A stretch of 64,000 nt of DNA from Roseovarius spongiae (GCF_003651245.1 NZ_RAPE01000008.1:32402-96401), one strand, 5' to 3'. Positions 1 through 8,310 are shown, counted from the stretch's first letter. A program made the numbers and translations. Notes: a model not told the origin generated them from the sequence alone.

Positions 1-162
1 AACGTCCGGAGTCGTGCTCGTGGTGGTTACCTTAACGTTCTTGGGGTTACTCGCGGTCGTCCCCATATACGTCAGATCGATCGGGCTTGCCGAAGCGCCC
101 GCCGCCGCGAACGACAGTGCGGCTGCAACCGCCAGGCTTGTGGTTTTCATTTTGTGAAACAT
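1..162 (-). CDS. Partial secreted protein (N-terminal fragment)
   Basis: Only the first 54 codons are inside the window; the frame stays open to base 1. The product starts with a short basic stretch (MFHKMKTT) and an alanine-rich hydrophobic segment ending near ASA-SP (about residue 25), a typical Sec signal peptide, followed by a Thr/Ser-rich start of the mature protein. I chose the ATG at 162 because a run of six G lies 11 bases upstream; an in-frame ATG at 150 (MKTTSL) is also possible. The other signal-peptide proteins of similar style here carry VPLPA-CTERM tails, so this may be another, but the C-terminus is not visible. Function unknown. Confidence 0.6.
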   Translation of the reverse strand, partial: MFHKMKTTSLAVAAALSFAAAGASASPIDLTYMGTTASNPKNVKVTTTSTTPDV

Positions 163-386
163 GGAAATCAATTCCCCCCATTACCTTCTTTTTGACACAG
201 AAAATTCGTTAACATGATATCGAAAAGCCTTCTTTTTTCAACACGAATACCCCTTGAGGGCTCATTTCAACCTCTGGCCGTCACGACTGTCGCGCACTCA
301 ACCGCTCTTGCGAAGCCGAAGCGCCAATCGTCGCCAAAGCCGAAACAATGCCCTGCGCCGTCACGCCCGCAGGCCCGCGAATCACC

Positions 387-2042
387 TCAGTCCGCGGCGC
401 TGTCCGGTGCCCTCTGCAGACGGATGCGCGGGGCCTCGCCCTCGGGGCGCTCAACCACGTGGCGCACGGGCCGCGGGCCGTCCGCGGTCATCATCCGTCC
501 GGCGGCGTCAAAGCGCATCCCGCCCGCTGCGCCCTGCCGCTCCCAGCCCAGCAGCATGCCGGACCCGTCGTAGCGGTAGACGTCGCGCCACTCGGCCCGC
601 GGAAAGAGCGCCGGGTCGGCATAGACCCCCTCCGGCGCCCGGAAATCGCGGCTCTCGATGCGCAGCGCGCCATCGGGCCCGGCGCCGTAGCGGCGCGTCT
701 CGTGCTGCGGCAGGAGAAACGAGATCAGCCCCGGCATGCTGTCATAGTCGCCGTTGCGGGCGAAAACGCCGATATCGACCCGGTTCGAACGGATGTCGGG
801 GCGCCCCGGCGCCGGGCGCGGCAATTGCCAATCAAGCGTGATGCGCGCCCGCAGCCCGCGCCCGTCCAGCGGCTCGACCCTGGTGCGCGCGGGATCGCCC
901 CGCAAAAGCCGCCAGGCAAAATCCGGCGCGCGCCCCATGGGATCGCGCGTGGCCTCGACCGAAACCACCATGCTGCGCCGCGCGACATGGCTGCGCCAGA
1001 GCCGGGCGACGGCCGCGGGCGTATCGAAGAGCCGCTCGTTCAGCCCCTCGCCGAAATAGTCCCGCCCCTCGGTGGCGGGCGTCTCCGACAGCACCGCGAG
1101 CCGCACCATCGGCGGCGTGGTCTCCGGGGTCAGCGCGTTGGCGAGCCCCACCATCCGCATCAGGTTGATCTGGTCGCCCGGCATGACCGACGGGTGCGCC
1201 AGCCCGGAAAGATAGCTCTCCCGGCTCAGCACCGGCGCGAGGCAGCGGCGAAAGATCATCTGCACGGTCGGCGCCAGGAGCTGGTTGTCGCGCAGGAACG
1301 TCTTGGTCTCGGGGCGCAGGGCCGCGAGGATCACGGAGAGCGCCTCCAGGTGCGGCTGGTCCGATCCGGAAGAGCCCTGCGAGACCAGGAAGAACGGCGT
1401 GTTGGCCGGGATGAGGTCGCCATGCTCCGGGTCGTGGTCGCGGTGTTCGGGATAGACGTGGATCTGCCCGGCCACGTAGTTCTGGTACAGGCTCACCGGC
1501 CCGTCCTCGCGGGTCAGCGCCATGCGCGGCAGAGAGCGCCAGAGCGGCCCGTGCTTCACGGCGGTGGAGGAATTGCCGATCAGCGGGGCGTCGAAGATCA
1601 CCGGCCCGGCGAGCCCGTAATCGAGCCCCGCTTCGCGCATCTCGGCGTCATAGGCCACGTGGGTGAGCTGCGGATGCGCCTCGGCGGGCAGCCGGGAATG
1701 CCCGCGGTCGCGGTTCTCGTAGAGATCGCCGTGATTGCCCGCCGCGCGCCCCTCGAAGACCAGTCGCCAGAGCAGCCGATGCCCCGCCGTGCGCGCGCCC
1801 GGCCCAAGCACCGGCGCGCTGGTCCGGGGAATCCGCACCCGCGCCAGAAGCCGCCGCCCCGGCAGGAGGCGCGTCAGCGCAGAGCGATGCAGCAGGATCC
1901 CGCCATCCACCGCCTCGATCGGATCGCCCCCGGCCCGGCCCGCCTCCCGGGCAGCCGCCGCCCCGGGCCACAGCCCCAGCCCGGCCAGATATCCAAGCAG
2001 TTTGCGTCGGGTAAGCAAAGGGGACATCAACGCATTCCGCAT
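387..2042 (-). CDS. Secreted protein of unknown function with Tat-like signal
   Basis: A 551-residue product from the ATG at 2042, which follows an AG-rich stretch (GAAAGACGAG). The frame is open upstream to 2210, but the extra residues do not look like a signal sequence; an ATG at 2027 would also fit. Residues 11-31 read T-R-R-K-L-L-G, then a hydrophobic stretch ending AAAA, resembling a twin-arginine signal peptide. The mature part has scattered Trp, Tyr and His, no membrane segment and no motif I can assign. An exported, folded protein, perhaps with a cofactor, is an inference from the Tat-like signal only. It lies upstream of the truncated secreted protein on the same strand. Confidence 0.7.
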   Translation of the reverse strand: MRNALMSPLLTRRKLLGYLAGLGLWPGAAAAREAGRAGGDPIEAVDGGILLHRSALTRLLPGRRLLARVRIPRTSAPVLGPGARTAGHRLLWRLVFEGRAAGNHGDLYENRDRGHSRLPAEAHPQLTHVAYDAEMREAGLDYGLAGPVIFDAPLIGNSSTAVKHGPLWRSLPRMALTREDGPVSLYQNYVAGQIHVYPEHRDHDPEHGDLIPANTPFFLVSQGSSGSDQPHLEALSVILAALRPETKTFLRDNQLLAPTVQMIFRRCLAPVLSRESYLSGLAHPSVMPGDQINLMRMVGLANALTPETTPPMVRLAVLSETPATEGRDYFGEGLNERLFDTPAAVARLWRSHVARRSMVVSVEATRDPMGRAPDFAWRLLRGDPARTRVEPLDGRGLRARITLDWQLPRPAPGRPDIRSNRVDIGVFARNGDYDSMPGLISFLLPQHETRRYGAGPDGALRIESRDFRAPEGVYADPALFPRAEWRDVYRYDGSGMLLGWERQGAAGGMRFDAAGRMMTADGPRPVRHVVERPEGEAPRIRLQRAPDSAAD

Positions 2043-2411
2043 CTCGTCTTTCGGTCGGCCTGTGTTCGCGATCTTAGGCGATCCCGGGCCGGTGTTCGAC
2101 TTCCTGGTCTGCAAGTATCGCACAGTCTCCGGGCAATCCGTCGCCCGCACCATCCTGACAGCCGCATTATATAAGTCACGTAGCGGTTTGCTGGAAAGGG
2201 CATGTTTCATGGATCACCCATAGGATGCGGACATCAAGCGAGCCGTGAGGTCAGACCAGCCAAGATCAGATGTTTCGGCAGACGCCGACATTGCCCGCGC
2301 CCGGAAACACTTGACCGGCATGCAAGATCAGGTGAACCTGTCGTCGAACGGCAGGCACCTAGGAGTGGTTTTAATGTCGGTGTAAACGGGAATGAATTAC
2401 CGGAGGACAGA
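2043..2411. other. Divergent intergenic region, 369 bases
   Basis: Lies between the leftward Tat-signal gene and the rightward VPLPA-CTERM gene and must hold their promoters. AT-richer patches (around 2163-2175 and before 2412) stand out from the GC-rich surroundings, but I could not assign -35/-10 boxes with confidence. The only clear signal is the Shine-Dalgarno GGAGGA just before 2412. Confidence 0.4.
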
Positions 2412-3080
2412 ATGATTTTCAGACTATATATTAAAGCGTTAGCAATTTTTTCGGCACTTTTGGCATTAGGCGCCCCGGCGGCGGCGGCCACCTTGGATCA
2501 GAGTTTTTCGATCAATAGCCAAATCATACCGCGCTCCAACTCCACCTATGCAACTGTCGACTTGCACACTCAGACCGTGGATCGTTTCGACACATCGCTG
2601 GGGACGCTTGAGTCCGTGACGCTTAGCTTTGATCTGACGTTCGATGGCGGCATCGCTCTTGGCTATTACAACGATACTTCACAGTCTGGCTATCCGAAAT
2701 ATACCGACGGCACGATCGTCTACCAACTCAGGGACACGATTGCAGATAATAGAGTGCGCGAAGCAGTACATGTCTCCGGATCCACCACTTCAGACAAACA
2801 ACTTGTCGGCACACTAAGCTACGGAAATAACAGTTATTTTGAAAAAACGGCGTCGGTATCCGACAGGGAGCTCTGGATACTTCCCTATATCGACGCCTAC
2901 AACGCGCCTGCTGACCGTCAGGTCTTTTTCCGGACTGTGGGGGATGGCCTGTTTGTAAGCGGCACGGCCACTCTTCGCTATGAATATACTCCGGTATCCG
3001 CTGTGCCGCTGCCTGCGTCCGGGTTCCTGCTTTTGGCCGGGTTGACGGGGCTAGTCTTTCAGCGTCGCCGTAAAGCTTGA
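2412..3080 (+). CDS. VPLPA-CTERM sorting domain protein
   Basis: A 222-residue exported protein. The ATG at 2412 has a good Shine-Dalgarno (GGAGGACAGA) and opens a signal peptide (MIFRLYIKALAIFSALLALG, cleavage near AAA-TL). Residues about 198-222 are the sorting tail: VPLPASG, a hydrophobic stretch and the basic end QRRRKA. In this family the tail anchors the protein until an exosortase (XrtD in Rhodobacterales) cleaves it, releasing the protein to the surface or matrix. The middle is beta-rich with no enzyme motif. Two similar proteins sit at 51.0 and 52.6 kb. Base composition is less GC-rich than the flanks. No exosortase is in the window. Confidence 0.88.
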   Translation: MIFRLYIKALAIFSALLALGAPAAAATLDQSFSINSQIIPRSNSTYATVDLHTQTVDRFDTSLGTLESVTLSFDLTFDGGIALGYYNDTSQSGYPKYTDGTIVYQLRDTIADNRVREAVHVSGSTTSDKQLVGTLSYGNNSYFEKTASVSDRELWILPYIDAYNAPADRQVFFRTVGDGLFVSGTATLRYEYTPVSAVPLPASGFLLLAGLTGLVFQRRRKA

Positions 3081-3301
3081 GATACCAGCATCGCTCCAGC
3101 GGCGCGAATTCCTGTCTTACTTAATCGGCCAACGGCGGAATAAATCAGCTACGTGTCGGATCGCCAAACGGCATGGCGCGCGCTCTCACCAGATAGCTGA
3201 CGCATGCCATGGCGCCTTGGCTTTCAGGGCCCGGAAACCGGTCGCGCCCCGCGCTGCTAACGCGTGCCTCTCGAACGGGGCCGGGGGCGATCATCAGCGC
3301 C

Positions 3302-3682
3302 TTACCGTGCCGCGCAAATCAGCCGGTCACCGACGACCAGGAAAGGCAGCTTGCGCGATCCGGTGAGAACCTCGCAGACGATCACGGCGCCGAGCAGGAA
3401 GCCGTCGAGCGGGGTCGGGCAGGGATGCGCGTCCGGGGTTCCAAGCGTATTCGGCAGACCCGCCGGAGCGTCGAAGACGACATTCGCCCCCCATCCGCCG
3501 CCCTGCGGCGCGACATGGAGGCCCCTGATCGTATCAAGGTTGAGATGCTCCGGCAGGCCGGTGCGCGGCCGGGGCGCCGGAATGCGCCCCGTGGCCTGAA
3601 GGGCTGCGATCACGAAATCGAGGAGGTTGGCCTCTCCGTCCGGGCTGTCCGCTGCGGGAAGGGGGGTGGTCGTCTGCGTCAT
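3302..3682 (-). CDS. Hypothetical protein of accessory module
   Basis: A 126-residue product from the ATG at 3682, preceded by GAAAGGACG. The frame is open further upstream (to 3919), but those residues look non-coding and lack a ribosome site. The protein begins MTQTT, has an amphipathic stretch (LLDFVIAALQATG, residues about 20-32) and a hydrophobic beta-like C-terminus (FLLGAVIVCEVL, FLVVGDRLICAAR). No signal peptide and no recognised domain. It is transcribed away from the rest of the module, and the 21-bp repeat array lies in the gap between them. Function unknown. Confidence 0.55.
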   Translation of the reverse strand: MTQTTTPLPAADSPDGEANLLDFVIAALQATGRIPAPRPRTGLPEHLNLDTIRGLHVAPQGGGWGANVVFDAPAGLPNTLGTPDAHPCPTPLDGFLLGAVIVCEVLTGSRKLPFLVVGDRLICAAR

Positions 3683-4453
3683 GAGGGCGTCCTTTCGGTT
3701 GGTGGTGCGGCGCCGGGAACACCGGGGCCTGACCAGAACCTTGGTCGATGGGCGGCGCGGCCAAAGCGGTGAGGCGAAATTTGTTCTTCCCATTCGCGCG
3801 GGTGGCCGGAAGGGATCGCGCGCCCCATGCGCAATCCCTGTTCCGACAGTCGCTCGTGGGGATGTCGGCGCAGGATAGCCGTGCCGGAAACGGGGTGACG
3901 CGATGCAATACGCCGGCACCGCGCAACGAGGGGCGGCGGAGAGCCTTGCAGACGGAACCCGGGGCCGCCCGATCTGCGACGTTCCACTGAAAACCCCCCG
4001 GACTCCGCCCGACTACGGGCTCTTTCAGGGGATTCCAAGATTCCATGATTCGGGGGCGGATTCGCCGCGCGTTTTCAGATGGTTGCGAGAGCCATGTCGC
4101 AGGAATTCCGCCATTTGACGCAAAAACCCGGCCATTTGACGCAGGAATTCCGCGAGATGACGCAAAAGCTCCGTGGAATGACGCAGAAATTCCGCGGCCA
4201 CGCCGCCCCGGGATTTTCCGTCGGCGGCGCGTCGCACCCACCTTTTTCGGGACCGGGGAACGGCGCGGCATTTCCCCGGTCAGGATGAAACCCGGCCCCG
4301 GCGGGAAATCACGATTCTGCGCCGATCGTTTTTCTGCAGCCGGCAATGAACCGATCTCCCTCAAGCGAGCGATGGCCGTCTTCGGTTCACCGCTCCGTCC
4401 ACCCCCCCTGCGCCCGCAACGAGCGCGCGCACTTCCATGAAAGGTAGAAGACC
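3683..4453. other. 771-base non-coding region with repeat array
   Basis: Divergent spacer between the leftward hypothetical gene and the rightward module genes. Its main content is the five-unit 21-bp array at 4095-4199. Just before it, 4037-4060 contains a short iteration of GATTCCA/GATTCC. Several frames are open across the region because it is GC-rich, but none has a convincing start. Because 21 is a multiple of 3, the array also reads as heptad-like peptide repeats in several frames. Confidence 0.6.
4095..4199. repeat. Five tandem 21-bp iteron-like direct repeats
   Basis: Five units of exactly 21 bp start at 4095, 4116, 4137, 4158 and 4179. Each begins TGACGCA (TGTCGCA in the first), and three of the five continue with a near AATTCCGC core; the consensus is about TGACGCARRAATTCCGC. 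The period of two helical turns places every motif on the same DNA face, as in protein-binding iterons or centromere arrays. It sits in a long non-coding spacer between divergent genes. No replication initiator is adjacent, so the binding protein is unknown. Confidence 0.85.
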
Positions 4454-4999
4454 GTGAAGAAAATCCTCCTCCATGACAGCAATACCGACCGCATCGATGA
4501 GGTTCTGCGCCAGGTGAACGGCCGCGCGACCGCACACACGATCACCAGCATGACCGAGGTCGCGAGAATTGCGATGGACGCCGAAGCGGAACTCCTGCGT
4601 CGCGGCGCGAGCAGAACGTCGCTCAAGGGCGCAGTGATCATCCATAGACCTGCCGGCCCCGGAAAGACCTACGCCAAGACCGGCCGACGGGTGATCACCA
4701 CCTGCGTCACTCTCGAGCGCGGCGCGGCGCACTGGGGACTCGTCGAGGTGGAGCGCGATGAGATCCGGGCGGACAGCCCGGAGATCTGCTGCATTCGTCT
4801 TCCCGCCGCCGCCACGCAAAAGATTGCAAAAGCGGCCTTCAGCGGCCTGTCTTTCCAGGACCGGGACGGCCGGCCGATCGACGACCTGCTCGGACGGGCT
4901 CTCATGCTCGCCCGGCTTCCCTGTGCGAGTATGCACGAAAGGTTCGCGCTCCTGAAGGCGCTGACGGACGGGAGCGGCCATGACCCCGCGGCCATGTGA
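4454..4999 (+). CDS. Hypothetical protein of accessory module
   Basis: A 181-residue product read from a GTG at 4454 with AAGGTAGAAG upstream. It begins MKKILLHDSNTDRIDEVLRQ and has no signal peptide. The N-terminal half is mostly charged helix with Arg/Glu pairs (residues about 10-60), followed by a more beta-like part (ITTCVTLERG, about 80-90). I recognise no family. It is the first rightward gene after the 21-bp repeats, so those repeats may control it. It is followed by other unrecognised genes on the same strand with gaps of 70-550 bases. Confidence 0.6.
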   Translation: MKKILLHDSNTDRIDEVLRQVNGRATAHTITSMTEVARIAMDAEAELLRRGASRTSLKGAVIIHRPAGPGKTYAKTGRRVITTCVTLERGAAHWGLVEVERDEIRADSPEICCIRLPAAATQKIAKAAFSGLSFQDRDGRPIDDLLGRALMLARLPCASMHERFALLKALTDGSGHDPAAM

Positions 5000-5238
5000 G
5001 CCCGCATCCCGGGGCGATGACATGCCTCACCCTGTGCGGCGGCCCTCCCGGCATGCGCCGGGAGGGCAAAGCGTTCTTCACCCCCCGCCGGCGCGGAGAA
5101 AAGCTGGAAGATGCGCTTTTTTCCGCGCCAGCGTTTTTCCGGGCCGATCAGAAAGATCCAATGTTCTGCGCAGGCGCCCGCCGGGCGCCGCATCGCCACC
5201 GACAGGCGATGTCCACCCTCTCGAAAAAAGGAGACATC

Positions 5239-5727
5239 ATGTCCGACTTTCTCAACGGCTCCTGCGGCCTCGCGCCTTCCGAAATCATCAGTCTGGCTGA
5301 CCGGCTCGGCAAGATCATCGCCACGTTCGGCGCTTCGGACCCGGAGTCCATGAATGATTTCTGCATGTATCTGGGCGAAGCGCTGACCGGCAATTATGCC
5401 CGTCGGGGCCTGCTGCGCGATCATCTGTCCTACGAGCAGCGCGTGTCCCGTGTCCTGCACGAAGCCATCGACACGCTCGGTGCCGCCTTCTGGCGGGGTT
5501 GCGCGGACCTTGGGCCGTATGAAGGCCCCGCTCCCGAAAAGGCGCATCTGCGGGTTGGCGTCATCGCGCTGCTCAAGACTTTCGAGGCCAGGCGCCGGCG
5601 CCTGGACGTTTCGGGCTCGGAAATCCTCGACCTGCTGGCCTGGGTTCAGATGATCCTGGCCACCCCTCACCTGTTCGAGCAAAGGCCGGAGATGGCAGAC
5701 CTTTTGTTGTCGCGCGAACGGGCCTGA
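5239..5727 (+). CDS. Hypothetical helical protein of accessory module
   Basis: A 162-residue product from the ATG at 5239 with a strong Shine-Dalgarno (AAAAAAGGAGACATC). It begins MSDFLNGSCGLAPSEIISLA and appears almost entirely alpha-helical, with no signal peptide or membrane segment. Codon choice fits a real GC-rich gene. It is the same length as the protein at 6847-7335 and similarly helical, but I see no alignable sequence between them. Function unknown. Confidence 0.62.
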   Translation: MSDFLNGSCGLAPSEIISLADRLGKIIATFGASDPESMNDFCMYLGEALTGNYARRGLLRDHLSYEQRVSRVLHEAIDTLGAAFWRGCADLGPYEGPAPEKAHLRVGVIALLKTFEARRRRLDVSGSEILDLLAWVQMILATPHLFEQRPEMADLLLSRERA

Positions 5728-6199
5728 GCGTTCACGTCCCCGAATCTCCCATCGACCTGGCTCTGGCGGGCTGACCGCCAGGGCCCCGGCACAGCACGTC
5801 GCCAAAGGATCCAACCCGGCAGAATGGGCATGGCCTATACCCCGCACTCGGCGGCGAAGACGCGGCGCCGTAATGAGCCGGGAATTATCGAAAGCCATGC
5901 CTTTCCCGGCCCGACCGTAGACCCGCCTTGCGCATGAGGGTTCGCGGCGATCGTAGAGCGCCCGGATCTTCTGCTCGGGGACACCCTGCCCATCCTCACT
6001 GGCGCGGGCACGGGCGGCAGCGGTGCTCTCGCGCCTGGGGTGCGGGACTACACAAAATATCGCCTCAAAGTCAGGGTTCGGGGGGCCTTTCGGCCCGGCG
6101 CGTCTTGTCGTGGACGCGCCGGACGAAACGCCCCCCGAAGGAATGCGGGGAAGCGGGCAGGAGGGTGCGCCAAGACCTCAACAAAAAAGGAGAGCGCCA
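5728..6199. other. 472-base intergenic region
   Basis: No convincing gene. A 37-codon frame from an ATG near 5824 exists but lacks a ribosome site. The right end provides the Shine-Dalgarno for the next gene (AAAAAAGGAGAGCG before 6200), similar to the AAAAAAGGAGAC before 5239. I see no clear terminator or repeat. Confidence 0.4.
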
Positions 6200-6775
6200 A
6201 TGCTCGACACCCCCGAATTTTCTGTCTCACCTTCGTGCGCCGACTGGCGGGACGACGTGTCATACGGTGACATCGTCCTGTTCCGGTTTCCCGGAGCCGG
6301 GCGGCCCGCGGCCGCCCGCCCGGCGGTCCGGCCGTGCCTCGTGCTCGATGTCGAGACGCTCAATACCCGGCGTTGCGCTGTTCTCGTTCCGGCTTTTCCG
6401 GCGCACCATGCGGGCGCGTCGGGACGCGCCCTGGTTCTGCGGGGCCGCGCCGAATACGGCCCGGCGGGACTGGAGCGCCCGATGCGGTTTCCGATCCGGT
6501 CGCGGCTGATCGTGCCGCTCGAACATGACGGCTTCGCCCCCTCGAAAGCGACCGGGACGCCACTTGTCGGCCGGCTCTGTGGCGATGCGGTCGAGCGCAT
6601 GAATGTCGAGCGCGCCCGCATTCACGCGCTGCGCGACATTCGCGCCGAGCGGGCTTGCGCGCACGCTCCGCAGCGGCGCGGGGCCCGGCGCGGCCGCGAT
6701 TTCACGGTCGAGCGCCGCGGACGGCGTCGGCCGATCCCGGCGGCGCCGCACTCCGCCATCCGCAGCGGCGGCTGA
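6200..6775 (+). CDS. Hypothetical protein, faint PemK/MazF-like resemblance
   Basis: A 191-residue product from the ATG at 6200, which follows AAAAAAGGAGAGCGCCA. Residues about 20-55 include YGDIVLFRFPG and RPCLVLDVE, resembling the first strands of the SH3-like PemK/MazF RNase fold (GDIVLV, RPALVI). A second beta-rich stretch follows (RFPIRSRLIVPLEHD). The C-terminal 50 residues are strongly Arg/His-rich and unlike MazF toxins, which are about 110 residues. There is no adjacent small antitoxin of the usual kind, so a toxin role is weak inference. It could equally be a nucleic-acid-binding protein of unknown family. Confidence 0.5.
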   Translation: MLDTPEFSVSPSCADWRDDVSYGDIVLFRFPGAGRPAAARPAVRPCLVLDVETLNTRRCAVLVPAFPAHHAGASGRALVLRGRAEYGPAGLERPMRFPIRSRLIVPLEHDGFAPSKATGTPLVGRLCGDAVERMNVERARIHALRDIRAERACAHAPQRRGARRGRDFTVERRGRRRPIPAAPHSAIRSGG

Positions 6776-6846
6776 CGCCACCTCACCTTTCGCCCCCCGG
6801 CGCCCGTGACGGCGCCGGGCGCTCCACGCTATCAAGGATCTCTCTC

Positions 6847-7335
6847 ATGACACAGACCACCGAAACCCGCGGCCCCCGGATCTCCGCCCTCGCTCTCTTC
6901 CGCCAGATCGCGCCCACCTGCGCGCAGGAAATATCGCATCAGTTGCAGCGCGCCGGCCTCAAGAATTCCCACGACCTCATCACCGCGCTGACACGCGGCC
7001 TGGCAAGTTTTGCGCGGCAGCAGGATGTCTGTCTTGCTGCGGATTTCCCGAAGACCTGGCCCGAAGCGTTGCAAATGCTCCGCGCGACCCGCAGCGAGGC
7101 TGACTGGGAGAGGTTTCTGCCGCAGACCGTCACTGCGTCACAGGCCGGCGCCCGAACGCTTGCCGTCGGCGCATCGCAGATGATCCGGGTTCTCGAAACC
7201 CTGCGTGACGCAGCCGGGATGAGTCCGCGCGTGGCCGTGGCTCTCGGCGCGTGGATCGTGACCGCGGTCGTCATTGCGCATTCGGGGCCGCTTGACGCCG
7301 ATCTCAGCCTCGAAGAACTCGCCGAACATCTCTGA
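6847..7335 (+). CDS. Hypothetical helical protein of accessory module
   Basis: A 162-residue product from the ATG at 6847 (AAGGATCTCTCTC upstream). It begins MTQTTETRGPRISALALFRQ and looks all-helical and soluble until a hydrophobic C-terminal helix (RVAVALGAWIVTAVVIA, about residues 129-145), which could be a membrane anchor or a buried helix. It starts with the same five residues (MTQTT) as the divergent protein at 3302-3682. It ends just before a strong hairpin at 7342-7374. Function unknown. Confidence 0.6.
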   Translation: MTQTTETRGPRISALALFRQIAPTCAQEISHQLQRAGLKNSHDLITALTRGLASFARQQDVCLAADFPKTWPEALQMLRATRSEADWERFLPQTVTASQAGARTLAVGASQMIRVLETLRDAAGMSPRVAVALGAWIVTAVVIAHSGPLDADLSLEELAEHL

Positions 7336-7341
7336 GCGGGC

Positions 7342-7374
7342 CTTCCCCTCGGCGGCGGCGTCGCTGAGGGGAAG
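7342..7374 (+). terminator. Probable terminator hairpin
   Basis: Seven bases after the stop at 7335, CTTCCCCTCGGCG (7342-7354) pairs with CGCTGAGGGGAAG (7362-7374), 13 bp with one G-U pair and a 7-base loop. An A-run and then ACTTTTTG follow ten bases later, so the T-tract is not immediately adjacent. It probably ends transcription of the hypothetical genes. Confidence 0.6.
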
Positions 7375-7382
7375 CCAAAAAT

Positions 7383-7412
7383 ACTTTTTGTTCAGTATCT
7401 TGGACAAAAAGT
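7383..7412. other. 11-8-11 inverted repeat, possible recombinase core site
   Basis: ACTTTTTGTTC (7383-7393) and GGACAAAAAGT (7402-7412) are inverted arms with one mismatch, around an 8-base asymmetric spacer (AGTATCTT). This is the layout of tyrosine-recombinase core sites such as loxP and FRT (13-8-13). It lies about 500 bases upstream of an excisionase-like gene and two tyrosine recombinases. It could instead be an operator. Confidence 0.45.
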
Positions 7413-7881
7413 GATGACGGCGCTTTCTGCCCGGGGACCGATCAACCGATATGTTACCTGCGACGGCAGAGCATCGGTGTTTCGGTGCCGGGCCCGGTCA
7501 TCCGGCATTCCGCGAAAGGAGGGGAATGACTGCCGGATTCTATCGCGCGTGAACGAGGCAGCGCGCTGCCGGGGGCTGATCACCCCCTCACGAGGCGACC
7601 GACCGGGAACTGGCTGGCAGACCCCGATTCGACCCGTTTGCAGGAGGTCGGTCATGACCGGCTTCCGTTCGCCGTCCCGTCCACCGGCGGGGCAAATTCA
7701 TGTGGGGGCGGTGGCGCCCACATCCACCATTCACAGCCTGAAACAGGAACACGCATTGCCCTGACCTCGACACCTTGCTCATCCCGTGGTGGGCCGGTCC
7801 TCCTCTGCCCCGTTTGGAATCACCGATCATTTTCCCTTGGTCCTCTTTGTCCCTGACACGGAAAAAAGAGGATACCGGCAA

Positions 7882-8310
7882 ATGAACGAGCCCCCCACAG
7901 ATGAAACACAGCTGCCCGCATTGATCGACCGCGAGCGCCTGATCCGGCGCTGGCAGCATGGCAGCGACAGCTTCTTCTGGCGCCACGAGGCGAGCGGCGC
8001 GCTGCGGGCTCTCAGCGACGGCATCAAGGTGCGCTACAGGCTGAGCGATATCTTCGCGTTCGAGGGCGGACAGCCGCCCGACGATCTGATCGGGGAATAC
8101 GCCTCCGATCTGCTGACCGAGGTCCAGGCCGCCCGGCTTTGCGCGGTCAGGCCGTCATACATCCTGGCGGCCGCGCGATCCGGGGATCTCCCCGTGCGCC
8201 GGATCGGGCGCGCCTTCCGCTTTGTCCCGGCCGAACTCGAAGCCTGGCGGGCAAGGCGGTTCGTGAACCGCGAAACCCTGAAAAAGCGCGGCAAGGCAGG
8301 CGATGAATGA
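7882..8310 (+). CDS. Tandem HTH (excisionase-like) DNA-binding protein
   Basis: A 142-residue product from the ATG at 7882 (AAAAAAGAGGATACC upstream). It seems to hold two winged-helix HTH_17/excisionase-type domains. In the first (about 15-62), IDRERLIRRW is the helix-turn-helix start and VRYRLSDIFAFE matches the usual RYRLSDIEAF wing. In the second (about 76-126), LLTEVQAARLCAVRPSYIL is followed by IGRAFRFVPAELEAW. Xis-type proteins bend DNA and set the direction of tyrosine-recombinase reactions. The next two genes on the same strand are tyrosine recombinases, which supports an architectural or excisionase role. A transcription-regulator role is the alternative. Confidence 0.7.
   Translation: MNEPPTDETQLPALIDRERLIRRWQHGSDSFFWRHEASGALRALSDGIKVRYRLSDIFAFEGGQPPDDLIGEYASDLLTEVQAARLCAVRPSYILAAARSGDLPVRRIGRAFRFVPAELEAWRARRFVNRETLKKRGKAGDE

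Larger units (their letters stand above)
7336..7881. other. 546-base non-coding spacer with hairpin and inverted repeat
   Basis: Separates the hypothetical genes from the HTH-recombinase operon. It contains a 13-bp-stem hairpin (7342-7374), an 11-8-11 inverted repeat (7383-7412) and a very short frame at 7526-7552 (ATG to TGA, eight codons) with an unusually strong Shine-Dalgarno (AAAGGAGGGGA) that could be a leader peptide. The 3' end carries AAAAAAGAGGA before the gene at 7882. Longer open frames here lack coding character. Confidence 0.5.

Noticed and set aside
348..2174. Long rightward open frame (608 codons) over the Tat-signal gene
   Set aside because: Amino-acid makeup is Arg/His/Pro-heavy with no coherent start, the usual antisense shadow in GC-rich DNA; the leftward frame has a signal peptide.
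4095..4199. CRISPR array
   Set aside because: Units are contiguous 21-mers without spacers and no cas genes are present.
4025..4237. Leftward 70-codon frame with heptad repeats over the 21-bp array
   Set aside because: Any 21-bp repeat gives heptads in all frames; no ribosome site and three frames are equally repetitive, so a DNA-level role is more likely.
7411..7764. Rightward frame in the spacer after the hairpin
   Set aside because: No ribosome site and a random-looking, Arg/Pro/Ser-rich product.
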